DNA from: UBA6168 sp039819485
GTDB lineage: Bacteria; Bacteroidota; Bacteroidia; Chitinophagales; Saprospiraceae
Assembly: GCA_039819485.1 (NCBI GenBank)
Contig: JBCBRY010000025.1
Location: 1-64,000, forward strand
Direction of reading: 5' to 3'
Length of the DNA stretch: 64,000 nt
A program made the translations under genes and the position numbers. The notes under the pieces were generated by a model. That model saw only the letters and a program-made list of their open reading frames with translations. It searched no databases and had not been told where the DNA came from. The first letter of the stretch is position 1; every line of letters starts with the position of its first letter. This document shows, piece by piece, positions 35,921 to 44,180 of the stretch.

Positions 35921-37426
35921 TTATTTCACACAGGTAACAAACATATTAATCCCTGTTTTTTCAAATTGAATATCGGTACAAGGTTTTCCAAAATCGGACG
36001 CTTCAAACAAACGGTCCATGTCCGCTTCTGTCCGGTGGATCAGGCGCCAATCCAGCACATAATCCATAAAGGCCTTTAATTTATTTTTGGAATGGAAATT
36101 ACCAAGAATGAGGCGGCCACCCGGCTTCAATAATTTATGTGCATAATTAATCAATTTGACAACCAGTTGGTCGTTGAAATAATCGATCAGGCCAATGCTG
36201 TACACCAGGTCCTGGGGTGGCAGGTTCAGTTGCCGGCGGCCCAGTGCCAAATAAATCAAGTTGGCGTGGTGGAGGTTCATTTTCAATTTCGTCGGCTGCT
36301 TTTCCAGTTTGTCCGTAACAAAAGCCAGTGCTTTCAGGTCAATATCAATCAAATGGGAATTAAGCACTTCCGGATTCTTGATATGCCCGTACACATCGAA
36401 CAATTCCTGGGCAGGCCCGCAGGCAAAGGACGTGATATGGGTAGCTGCCCCCTCGTTGTTATTGACGGACTTAAATATTTCTTTAGCCAGTAATCCACGA
36501 CGGTTTTTCACGGCCATGCAGGCATCGTTTTGCAAAGTGATCCGGTCGAGGAGTTCGCCTGTTTTCCCGTTGCCGATCGGCTTGTTGTCATACATCTGGG
36601 CAATGGTCAGATAGTCGCCCGCATATCCACGGGGCTTGATGTAGGACCGCTTCAACATGTTGGACATCAAGACGTATGGCGCCAGTTCTTGCTGGATCTT
36701 ATAGCCCACTGCGTCCTTTTCGTGCGCCTTTCCGCTGGCAAAATCACCAATGGTTTCGTCCATCTTATCGACCAGGTTGGACAGGGTCGCCATTACCTGA
36801 AAAGCATTCTGTTGGAAAGCTTCCTCTTCTTTTTTGATTTCATGTTCGTTGGCTTTGAACATACTTTTTTTGAATTGATCCACCGCATCCAGCAACGAGG
36901 CATTTTCCTGTTTATCAAAAATAGTATCGCTCTCCAGATAGGATTTCAGCTTTCCGGAAGTGGCCCGCAGGCGGCTGGACAACACCCCCAGCAATGCTTT
37001 TTGGAAGGTGGCCCGAAACGCCATATCTTCCTCCATTTTTTTGGCGACTTTGGAAAAAGGAATTTCCAGCAGCATGGCCCGTTCCACTACCGATACCGAA
37101 ACCGAGGCAGGCACCTGCTCGATGAAGGACATTTCGCCGATCAACTGACCGGGAGCAATCATGGCAATGTTTTTATCGGGCTGGTCGGCCTGGTGTACTT
37201 TTAACAGCCCTTCGATCAGAAAATAAAACGCCTCGACCGTTGAGCCTTCCTGAATGACAACATTGCCTGCTTTCAACTCCAGTTCCGCCCCGGCATCCAA
37301 AAACCAATCGCGGTGGCCATTGTGCAGTTCTGAAATCAGATCACGGTGCTGGGCCACAGATGATGGCGTATGACTCCTTTCATTTTTTCCATTTTGAACG
37401 ATATGATCGGTGCGGATGGTTGACAT
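35921..37426 (-). CDS. Cyclic-nucleotide-binding-like / PhcB-like SAM methyltransferase fusion
   Basis: A 501-residue cytoplasmic fusion. Residues 45-155 form a cNMP-binding-like beta roll (AGNVVIQEGSTVEAFYFLIE, GQLIGEMSFIEQVPASVSV); the Arg that normally follows in the phosphate-binding cassette is replaced (PAS), so cAMP binding is doubtful. A helical linker (156-250) follows. Residues 250-500 are a class I SAM-dependent methyltransferase: IKPRGYAGDYLTI (264-274), SFACGPAQE (motif I, 333-341), the acidic LIDIDLKA, and a motif IV-like DLVYSIGLIDYF with LLKPGGRLILGNFH. GYAGDY and these blocks recur in the 42049 gene. I associate this family with PhcB-type enzymes making 3-hydroxy-fatty-acid methyl esters; that is recall, not a search. 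It is divergent from the sensor kinase. Confidence 0.72.
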   Translation of the reverse strand: MSTIRTDHIVQNGKNERSHTPSSVAQHRDLISELHNGHRDWFLDAGAELELKAGNVVIQEGSTVEAFYFLIEGLLKVHQADQPDKNIAMIAPGQLIGEMSFIEQVPASVSVSVVERAMLLEIPFSKVAKKMEEDMAFRATFQKALLGVLSSRLRATSGKLKSYLESDTIFDKQENASLLDAVDQFKKSMFKANEHEIKKEEEAFQQNAFQVMATLSNLVDKMDETIGDFASGKAHEKDAVGYKIQQELAPYVLMSNMLKRSYIKPRGYAGDYLTIAQMYDNKPIGNGKTGELLDRITLQNDACMAVKNRRGLLAKEIFKSVNNNEGAATHITSFACGPAQELFDVYGHIKNPEVLNSHLIDIDLKALAFVTDKLEKQPTKLKMNLHHANLIYLALGRRQLNLPPQDLVYSIGLIDYFNDQLVVKLINYAHKLLKPGGRLILGNFHSKNKLKAFMDYVLDWRLIHRTEADMDRLFEASDFGKPCTDIQFEKTGINMFVTCVK

Positions 37427-37485
37427 GTTTTTTTAATTTTTTAGTTAAAAATAAATTCGTCTGCAAGTTCAGCCGATATCACCAA

Positions 37486-37525
37486 CGTGAGTATTAACAG
37501 ATTTTCAAAAAGGATAAAAAAGTGT
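37486..37525 (-). promoter_or_regulatory. Shared two-box motif, site 3 (methyltransferase/kinase divergent region)
   Basis: On the minus strand: ACACTTTTTTA then TCCTTTTTGAAA. Two CTTTTT boxes lie 10 bases apart, about 80-100 bases before the methyltransferase ATG. The same arrangement recurs at 41951-41973 and 44092-44114. Possibly a response-regulator binding site; A/T richness calls for caution. Confidence 0.45.
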
Positions 37526-37643
37526 AAAAGGAAACGGGTTCGGATGGTTATTTCATATTTTGTGCAGTAATATTGGTTTTTGGTTTCCCGGCCTGCGGTG
37601 CGGGATTTCGCTTCGCTCAATTTGGTTTTTGGAAAATTTAGAC

Positions 37644-40600
37644 TTGAAATATTTTTTGAAAATATTGCCTTTATTGATTGTTCTCTTTCCATTGTTGGTG
37701 GAGGCGCAGGTTCCTTATATGCATTTCGATCGCATCAGCCTGGACCAGGGGTTGAAACAGGGACATGTTTATGGCCTGGTGGAAGGCAACCATGGATTCA
37801 TGTGGTTTGCTACGTATGGCGGGCTGGCAAAGTACGATGGTTATCAATTTAAGAATTATAAAAACCTCATCCACCAAAAAACAGCTCAGCGTTCACTTTC
37901 CACGATAAAAGTCTATGAAGACAAGAGAGGCAATATGTGGGTCGGCACCCGAAACGGCCTGATCCTCTTTGATCCGGAAACCGAAGAAGCACAGAGGATA
38001 ATTTATCCGCTTTACCGCGACAGTATTTTAATCCCGGTAGAGTTTCTGGATTTTTTGGAGGACGAGACGGGCAACCTTTGGATAGGCACTTCTATCGGGC
38101 TCAATTTATTTGACCGGCAGACACAAAAATTTATCCCCTGCGAGGCGGTGGTGAATGGCCAACCCCTGGCGGAACCGATTACTATTTATTCTTTGCTGGC
38201 CGATGAACAAAAAAACCTCTGGGCGGGCTCTTCCAAGGGATTGTTTAAAATCGATGCCGCCAATAAAAACTACCAACAAGTTGATTTTCATTCAAACATT
38301 TCCATTGCCGCTTTAGAAAAAAGTAAGTCAGGGAACATCTGGATGGGGTGTAAAACCGGCCTGTATGAAATGGAACCCCAATCGTCGGAAATAAAAAAAA
38401 TAAAATGGCGGGCCGAATTGGAGAGTGAGGAAATCCTCTCACTGGTCGAAGACCGGCAGGGCGTTTTGTGGATCGGCTTTGACGACCGTGGCCTGGCCAC
38501 GTGGGATTTTGAAAACCAGGAGTCAGATCATTTCATGTATTCTTCTTCCGATTTGAACAGCCTGATCAACAACCAGGTATTCGGCCTGGAGGAGGACCGC
38601 TTTGGCAACATCTGGGTCGGCACTTACAACGGCATCAACAAGATAAGCCCTTATGCTTCCAAATTTCAACTATACCAAAACGAACCGGGAATCGACAATG
38701 CCAAAAACTATGTTTACTCCTTTTATGAAGATGATGAAATAGGCATATTGGTCGGGTCATTCGAAGGTTTTTTCCATTCGAAAAAACTGGGCGAACAAGG
38801 CCGTCATTATTTCCATCAGCCAGATAACCCGAAGAGTATCCGCCGCAACCGGGTGCATGCTTTTTTAAGAGATTCCAAAGGAAAAATATGGGTCGGTGCC
38901 GGTGGCCTCCATTTTTTTTACCCACGATCGGGAAGGGTGGAAAGAATCCAACTAGACCCGGCAATAGATGAGGCAACCGTTTTTGAAATACATGAAAAAG
39001 AAGGCTATATATGGGCCGCTACGACCAATGGCGTATTTCAAATCGACCGTGATGTTCCACAGGTTCATCTGCACCTGGCCGAAGAGAAACTGCAGATACC
39101 CGAAACACGAGATGTCCTTTTTGGCTCCGATGGAAATTTGTGGATCGGTAGCATCAAAGGGCTGAAAAAATACAATCCCCTGACCGGGGAAATGACGCAC
39201 TATTACAATGAAAACAAGGCCCTTGATATTCCCACCGGCCGTGTCCAGAACATTATAGAATACCCGGCAGGTACGCTCTGGTTGTGTACAGGTTCCGGAA
39301 TCACCAAACTGGATATGGCCACAGAACAGTTTATCAAGTACGCCCCCGAAGACGAAAATATCAACATCGGCACAGCTACAATCCAAATAGACCAACAAAA
39401 CAAGTTCTGGATTTCGGCCTGGGAGTACATTCTCAAATTCGACCCTGTCAGCCATGAATTTGAATCATTTGACATGTCGAGCACCCCTAACAAAGAAGCC
39501 AACGTGGGGGCCAGTTACATCAATCAAAAAGGCCAATTATACTTTGGAGGGGTCAATGGATTTTTTGCGTTTTACCCGGAAGAAATCAAGGATGACCCGC
39601 AGCCACCTACTCCCTTGCTGACCGGTTTTAAAGTGTTGAACCAACCGTATGATTTAAATAAATCCCCGGAGTACGTTGATGAAATCCGACTGGGCCCTGA
39701 TGAAAATGTGTTCACCTTCGAGTTTGCCGGCCTGCAGTTTAATGCGCCCGCCAATAATCAATACGCCTACCAGCTGGAAGGATTCAATGAGGACTGGCAA
39801 TACGTCGGAAAAAAGAGAGAGGCCACCTACACCAATTTAGATCCGGGTGAATATTTTTTTAAAATAAAAGCTGCCAATGCAGACGGCGTTTGGAGCGATG
39901 AAAAAATGGCTGCCAAGTTGATTATCATGCCTGCGCTGTGGCAGACGAATTGGTTTAAAAGCCTGATGGCCCTGACGGCTTTATTTATTGGGTACCTGGT
40001 TTACCAAAACCGGCAACACCAGGTTTTATTAAAACAACAAAAAGAGGTGGCCGAACAGTCGGCAGCGTATAAATCACGGTTTCTCGCCAATATCAGTCAC
40101 GAAATCCGCACGCCGATGAACGCCATAGTTGGCCTCAGCAAATTAATGGGCGATACGGGTTTGGATAAAAAACAAAACGAATACATTGGCGCCATCCGGC
40201 AGTCGTCCGAAAACCTGTTATCGATTATTAATGACCTGCTCGACCACGCCAAAATAGAATCGGGGAAATTCAGCTTCTTTAAAAAACCGTTTGAGCTGGA
40301 TGTCAGTTTGCAGCAATTATACCATACCTTGATATTCAAGGCCAACGAAAAAAAACTGGATTTTTCGACTCAGATAGAAAGTGGGATCCCACTGCAATTA
40401 ATGGGCGACCCCATCCGGCTCCAGCAAATATTGTTGAACCTGACCGGTAATGCCATCAAGTTCACCGAAAACGGAAAAGTGGCCGTAACCGTTCAGAAAA
40501 TAAAAGAGGCTGAAAAAGAGATCGAATTACAATTTAAAGTGACCGACACGGGGATCGGTATTGCTGAAGACAAATTGGAAGTGATTTTTGAAAGTTTCCA

Positions 40601-41189
40601 ACAAGCTGCCGATGAAACCTACTCGATGTACGGCGGCACCGGCCTTGGCCTTTCCATCTCAAGGCAACTGGTCGAACAGCAGGGCGGGCAGTTGAACATC
40701 AAAAGCAAACTGGGAAAAGGAACCGAGCTGTCTTTTAATTTAGTCTTTGAAAAAGAATTGTCGCCGGTTGCACAGCCCGCTGACCAGCCTGCCCCCATCG
40801 TTTTGGACGGACTAAAAATATTGATCGTAGAGGACACTTTATTCAATCAAATGCTGGCCGTCGAATTATTAAAAAAACATATTGACAATGTCACCATAGT
40901 AGTCGCCGACAATGGAAAAATCGCTTTGGAAAAAATTCACCAACAGTCGTTTGACCTTATTTTAATGGACGTTAAAATGCCCGTTATGGACGGCTATGAA
41001 GCCACCCGCGCCATCCGCAACATGCCCGATCCGGCCATCAACTCCGTCCCCATCATCGGCCTCACCGCCAACGCCATCCCCGAACAACTGGACCACTGCC
41101 GCGCCGTCGGCATGAACGATGTGGTAACAAAGCCGATCAATAGTGAAGAGCTGTTTGGGAAGATCAATCAGGTCATTCAGAAAAAATGA
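37644..41189 (+). CDS. Hybrid two-component sensor histidine kinase with beta-propeller sensor
   Basis: A membrane-bound hybrid kinase of about 1181 residues. Start: TTG at 37644 gives a clean signal peptide (LKYFLKILPLLIVLFPLLVEAQ); TTG at 37629 is possible, and an earlier ATG (37562 region) adds non-signal sequence. Periplasmic part: many two-component-regulator propeller units (GFMWFATYGGLAKYDG, NMWVGTRNGLILFDP, NLWIGTSIGLNLFD), then a Y_Y_Y domain (about 685-760). One membrane helix near 772-790. Cytoplasm: HisKA with H819 (ISHEIRTPMNAI), HATPase (NLTGNAIKFT, DTGIGI, GGTGLGLSI), and a C-terminal receiver with phosphoacceptor D1109 (LILMDVKMPVMDGYEA). No DNA-binding domain follows, so it must pass phosphate to another protein. 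Flanked by both methyltransferases. Confidence 0.88.
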   Translation: MKYFLKILPLLIVLFPLLVEAQVPYMHFDRISLDQGLKQGHVYGLVEGNHGFMWFATYGGLAKYDGYQFKNYKNLIHQKTAQRSLSTIKVYEDKRGNMWVGTRNGLILFDPETEEAQRIIYPLYRDSILIPVEFLDFLEDETGNLWIGTSIGLNLFDRQTQKFIPCEAVVNGQPLAEPITIYSLLADEQKNLWAGSSKGLFKIDAANKNYQQVDFHSNISIAALEKSKSGNIWMGCKTGLYEMEPQSSEIKKIKWRAELESEEILSLVEDRQGVLWIGFDDRGLATWDFENQESDHFMYSSSDLNSLINNQVFGLEEDRFGNIWVGTYNGINKISPYASKFQLYQNEPGIDNAKNYVYSFYEDDEIGILVGSFEGFFHSKKLGEQGRHYFHQPDNPKSIRRNRVHAFLRDSKGKIWVGAGGLHFFYPRSGRVERIQLDPAIDEATVFEIHEKEGYIWAATTNGVFQIDRDVPQVHLHLAEEKLQIPETRDVLFGSDGNLWIGSIKGLKKYNPLTGEMTHYYNENKALDIPTGRVQNIIEYPAGTLWLCTGSGITKLDMATEQFIKYAPEDENINIGTATIQIDQQNKFWISAWEYILKFDPVSHEFESFDMSSTPNKEANVGASYINQKGQLYFGGVNGFFAFYPEEIKDDPQPPTPLLTGFKVLNQPYDLNKSPEYVDEIRLGPDENVFTFEFAGLQFNAPANNQYAYQLEGFNEDWQYVGKKREATYTNLDPGEYFFKIKAANADGVWSDEKMAAKLIIMPALWQTNWFKSLMALTALFIGYLVYQNRQHQVLLKQQKEVAEQSAAYKSRFLANISHEIRTPMNAIVGLSKLMGDTGLDKKQNEYIGAIRQSSENLLSIINDLLDHAKIESGKFSFFKKPFELDVSLQQLYHTLIFKANEKKLDFSTQIESGIPLQLMGDPIRLQQILLNLTGNAIKFTENGKVAVTVQKIKEAEKEIELQFKVTDTGIGIAEDKLEVIFESFQQAADETYSMYGGTGLGLSISRQLVEQQGGQLNIKSKLGKGTELSFNLVFEKELSPVAQPADQPAPIVLDGLKILIVEDTLFNQMLAVELLKKHIDNVTIVVADNGKIALEKIHQQSFDLILMDVKMPVMDGYEATRAIRNMPDPAINSVPIIGLTANAIPEQLDHCRAVGMNDVVTKPINSEELFGKINQVIQKK

Positions 41190-41213
41190 TTCATGATATT
41201 TCAACGCACCCTT

Positions 41214-41713
41214 TTATTTTTTCACAAAACCCACCGCTTCTTTCAGCCCATCCCTTCCCGTCCAATCTAAATAATAGATGCCGGGCACGAGCCTTTCTAC
41301 ATCGACCCGCTCATCTCCCAACTCATCACCACCTCCCCCTGCAAGTTCACAATCCGAAAACGCAATTGTTCAGGCTTTTCCAGCTCTCCTTCCACATTCA
41401 ATTCGTCCACCACCGGATTCGGGGACACTTATAGCATTGGAGCGGCTGGAACCAAACCTTCCACCGCATTTACCAATAGCCTACTGTCCTGCACAATATC
41501 CTCATCACCCTCCTGATAAGTTGCATAAATAAAATAGCAGAGAAACATCTCATCGATGGTACGCAGGCCACGGTAAACAGTAATGGGCGGATCGTTGGGG
41601 TTGTCGTGATTGTCGGTCGTATTATCGTAAACACCTTCACTGCGCAATACCGACCCGGCAGGCAGCTTTTGCAGTTTTTGGAAAAAATAAGCCAAAAAAT
41701 AGGGATGATCCAA
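41214..41713 (-). pseudogene. Decayed C-terminal fragment of a secreted T9SS protein (copper-monooxygenase-like)
   Basis: Minus-strand remnant. The first part reads KLPAGSVLRSEGVYDNTTDN...NDPPITVYRG...TIDEMFLCYFIY...GDEDIVQD, the end of a secreted copper/redoxin monooxygenase-like family (recalled pattern: DNT-x-NP-x-NPN-x-PP, TDEM). It then hits an in-frame TAA (41429-41431), after which the same frame continues VSPNPVVDELNVEGELEKP...RFRIVNLQGEVVMSW, a T9SS sorting domain; near 41312 a frameshift is needed to reach VERLVPGIYYLDWTGRDGL and the final stop (41214). The 5' part is missing, cut off two bases from a double palindrome (41715-41797). So: one truncation, one stop, one frameshift. Confidence 0.78.
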
Positions 41714-41714
41714 T

Positions 41715-41797
41715 GCGAGCCGACGTTATGAACGTCGAACTTGCTGCTTGAATTAATGATGGATGGTTATTTCGACGTTCATAACGTCGGCTCTCGC
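41715..41797. repeat. Double palindrome (REP/BIME-like) at the broken gene end
   Basis: Left arm 41715-41739 and right arm 41771-41797 pair over about 25 bases with one 2-base bulge. Each arm is itself a palindrome around CGACGTT-ATG-AACGTCG. The 31-base loop is AT-rich. It touches the truncation point of the pseudogene. Confidence 0.85.
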
Positions 41798-41950
41798 GGC
41801 AATCCCTTCTTTTTATCAGGTATTCTATTTCACCCTTGATTCGTATTACTTATAAAGCAAGCTGAAAATAACACAGAAAATCTGATCAAAAAAAATACAG
41901 GTCAAATAAAGAAGCCTTGGCCCCACCTATTTACATAGCGCTTTGGTTTT

Positions 41951-41973
41951 ACATTTTTTTATACTTTTTAAAT
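41951..41973 (+). promoter_or_regulatory. Shared two-box motif, site 1 (before the second methyltransferase)
   Basis: ACATTTTTTTA followed by TACTTTTTAAAT, with T-boxes 10 bases apart, about 75-98 bases before the ATG at 42049. Aligns with 44092-44114 and, on the minus strand, 37525-37503. Confidence 0.45.
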
Positions 41974-42048
41974 TACTATTGAATATTTCCCTTCCCACCA
42001 GTTCTCACCTTTGTAGGGCAATCATTAAAAAATAAAATCACTAATAAA

Positions 42049-42987
42049 ATGAATAATTTATCTCCTCAACTACAAGAGTCCATTAATTATATTAAATATT
42101 TAGTTGACAAAAACGGACCGGAAATATATGATTACCAAAAACTGGATTACACTCTGCAAATAATAGGTCAGTCCATTAAGGAAGAATCCATCCCAACCGA
42201 CTACCTGAATCAAATCAGGAGTTATTTCGGAGTCGCTTTTTCCAAGGAGACCATGCAAGGATTTGCCTACACCAAACCGCACGGCTACGCAGGCGATTAC
42301 GAGATTATAGAACGGATTTATGATTGGTATCTATCTACCGATGAACGGTGCGCCAAATGGGACATTTACTGGCAAAATCACCAGGCTGCCAGAGCTGTTC
42401 GGAACAGAGTAAAATATTTTCAACAGTCCCTTACCGACACGTTAAACGACTTAAACCGGGTCACTAAAGGAAAAAGGAAAATTAATATTTTAAACCTTGC
42501 ATCCGGGCCCAGTCGAATTATTTTTAATTTCCTTTCCAACAACGAACACCTTGCCAAGGTCGTACACATAGATTGTGTAGAACTGGACGAAAACGCCATT
42601 GCCTTTTCCAAAAAAAGGACGGCCAAATATGCCGGTAGCCTCCATTATATCCATAAAAATGTTTTTAAGTTTTTGCCCGAAAAAAACTATGATGTTATCT
42701 GGTCTTCCGGCCTGTTCGATTATTTTGACGATGGAGTATTTATCAAACTCATGAGCCGGTTTTTTGAGTACTTAAACCCAGGGGGTAGAATCATTATTGG
42801 CAATTTCTCACCCAAAACCATGAGTCGGCACTATATGGAATTATTTGACTGGAAACTTTTTTACCGGAGCGAATCGCAGTTAATTAATTTAGGGAAAAAA
42901 TTCGCCAACAGAAATGACATTTTATATGTGGAAGCAGAAGAGGAAAATGCAAATTTATTTTTAAACATCATTAAATCGAAAATGTAA
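42049..42987 (+). CDS. PhcB-like SAM-dependent methyltransferase
   Basis: A 312-residue class I methyltransferase, paralogous to the C-terminal half of the 35921-37426 fusion but lacking the cNMP domain. The helical N-terminus leads to YTKPHGYAGDYEII (residues 75-88); motif I is ILNLASGPSR (147-156), the acidic residue after strand 2 is in HIDCVELDENAIA, and the active-site region reads VIWSSGLFDYFDDGVFIKLM followed by LNPGGRIIIGNFSPK. The same blocks in the same order identify the family; PhcB-type O-methyltransferases that methylate hydroxy fatty acids carry the same signature by my recall. It lies downstream of the sensor kinase, separated by the pseudogene and palindrome, and has one copy of the two-box motif upstream. 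Confidence 0.72.
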   Translation: MNNLSPQLQESINYIKYLVDKNGPEIYDYQKLDYTLQIIGQSIKEESIPTDYLNQIRSYFGVAFSKETMQGFAYTKPHGYAGDYEIIERIYDWYLSTDERCAKWDIYWQNHQAARAVRNRVKYFQQSLTDTLNDLNRVTKGKRKINILNLASGPSRIIFNFLSNNEHLAKVVHIDCVELDENAIAFSKKRTAKYAGSLHYIHKNVFKFLPEKNYDVIWSSGLFDYFDDGVFIKLMSRFFEYLNPGGRIIIGNFSPKTMSRHYMELFDWKLFYRSESQLINLGKKFANRNDILYVEAEEENANLFLNIIKSKM

Positions 42988-43304
42988 TGCTTTTTATTTT
43001 GTGCTTAATCCAACTTGCTTTGCTGATAAAAGTTATATTGAAAATAAATCAGAGTCGGTTTCCCAGTATTTGATATGAACCTGTTTTCTTGCGCTGGAGG
43101 GAAGTGATAAAGTGAAAATAATTTAGGAGGTAAGCAGGTGGTCAAAAAAAATGACACTTTTTCTTTGCTTGAAAATGAGTCTTGAGGCTTGGAAATCAAA
43201 CACTTTTCAAAAGAAAAGTGTCATCTTTAGCGCCCCTTATTTTTGTCCAAGGGCTTAATTTGACATTACCTCCTAAATTTTACCGTTTTAAAAACCAGTC
43301 AAGT
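42988..43304. other. Non-coding gap dominated by a repeat copy
   Basis: 317 bases between the methyltransferase and the convergent response-regulator gene. It contains MITE-like copy B (43131-43258) inside a 13-base outer inverted repeat. No terminator with a T-run is evident; the hairpin of the repeat may serve. Confidence 0.6.
43131..43258 (+). repeat. MITE-like dispersed repeat, copy B
   Basis: Same ~125-base element as at 5499 and 59119 (TAAGCAGGTGGTC, then GACACTTTTTCTTTG, the central TTGGAAATCAAAC, AAAAGTGTCATC, TTTTTGTCCAAGGGCTTAA), with about a dozen differences from the others. It is framed by ATTTAGGAGGTAA (43121-43133) and its exact reverse complement (43266-43278). Confidence 0.88.
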
Positions 43305-44003
43305 TCATCGAACAACCATTCGGTATCCCACTCCATGCACATTCATAATTTCGATATTTTTATCTTCTTTTAAATATTGTCTTAATTTACTCACATATAC
43401 ATTCAGGCTGCGCCCCCGCAGGTAATCTTCATCGCCCCATATTCGTTTTAAGGCCAGGTTCCGCTCAACCATTCCTTCTTCATTTTCACAAAACATCTGT
43501 AATAGTTTTGTTTCGATGGCCGTTAGTTTTAAGGTATTATCATTCATTGTCAGTTCTCTGGTATTGGCATTTAAATGATATTTTCCGATGTTAAAAGCTG
43601 CTTGCTGTTTTTTTATTTTATTCTGAGAACCTGACGACCTTTTTAAAATATTCTTTATTCGTAAAAATAATTCTTCGACGCTAAAAGGTTTGGTCACATA
43701 ATCGTCTGCCCCAATGGTTAGCCCTTTGATGCGGTCTTCTTTTTCAGTTTGGCCGGTCAGAAAAATTATTGGGGTCGCATCATCCAGTTCTCTTATTTCT
43801 GCCGCTAAGGTAAAACCATCCTTCATGGGCATTTTTACATCCAAAATACAAATATCAAACTCACCTTTTTTAAAGGCGGCCAGCCCCTCGTCTCCACTGT
43901 GTTTCAATATCACTTCAAACCCTTTTGCTTCCAGGTACTCCTGGGTCATGGCACTGAACTGACGTTCGTCATCGACCATTAACACTTGAGGTTGTTTTTC
44001 CAT
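43305..44003 (-). CDS. OmpR/PhoB-family response regulator
   Basis: A 232-residue transcription factor. The receiver domain has the acidic pair VDDE (D11-D12), phosphoacceptor D55 in CILDVKMPMKDGF, a Thr in IIFLTGQ and the Lys in YVTKPFSVEEL. A winged-helix DNA-binding domain follows (ELTMNDNTLKLTAIETKLLQMF, DEDYLRGRSLNVYVSKLRQYL, IMNVHGVGYRMV), of the OmpR/PhoB type that binds direct repeats spaced by about one helical turn. I start at ATG 44003 (MEKQPQVLMVDDE); an upstream ATG at 44045 adds 14 residues lacking receiver character. No orphan kinase is adjacent, so the hybrid kinase at 37644 is the likeliest partner in this cluster. Transcribed divergently from the membrane protein gene. Confidence 0.9.
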   Translation of the reverse strand: MEKQPQVLMVDDERQFSAMTQEYLEAKGFEVILKHSGDEGLAAFKKGEFDICILDVKMPMKDGFTLAAEIRELDDATPIIFLTGQTEKEDRIKGLTIGADDYVTKPFSVEELFLRIKNILKRSSGSQNKIKKQQAAFNIGKYHLNANTRELTMNDNTLKLTAIETKLLQMFCENEEGMVERNLALKRIWGDEDYLRGRSLNVYVSKLRQYLKEDKNIEIMNVHGVGYRMVVR

Positions 44004-44091
44004 GATTCGGGTTGTTTTAAAGTAAGGTAAAAAAAGATCAACCAATACCTAACCAAAGTCTTGACCAGTGCTGCCTCCACAATAGAATTTA

Positions 44092-44114
44092 ATACTTTTT
44101 TACACTTTTTGAAA
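44092..44114 (+). promoter_or_regulatory. Shared two-box motif, site 2 (response regulator/membrane protein region)
   Basis: ATACTTTTTTA followed by CACTTTTTGAAA; CTTTTT boxes 10 bases apart, in the divergent gap between the response regulator (ATG 44003) and the membrane protein (ATG 44181). Best match to the minus-strand site at 37486-37525. Confidence 0.45.
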
Positions 44115-44180
44115 TTCTTTTTAATCTATTGCTCCCACAAAGGTGGCATTTTTGATCCATTCCTTAACGTAAATATCAAC

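Noticed and set aside
42006..42013. CACCTTTG as -7 box of the second methyltransferase
   Set aside because: First two bases differ from TAnnTTTG and the nearest TTG is 24 bases upstream. A similar CACCTTTGTGGGAGCAAT word on the minus strand near 44135-44150 is noted but not conclusive.
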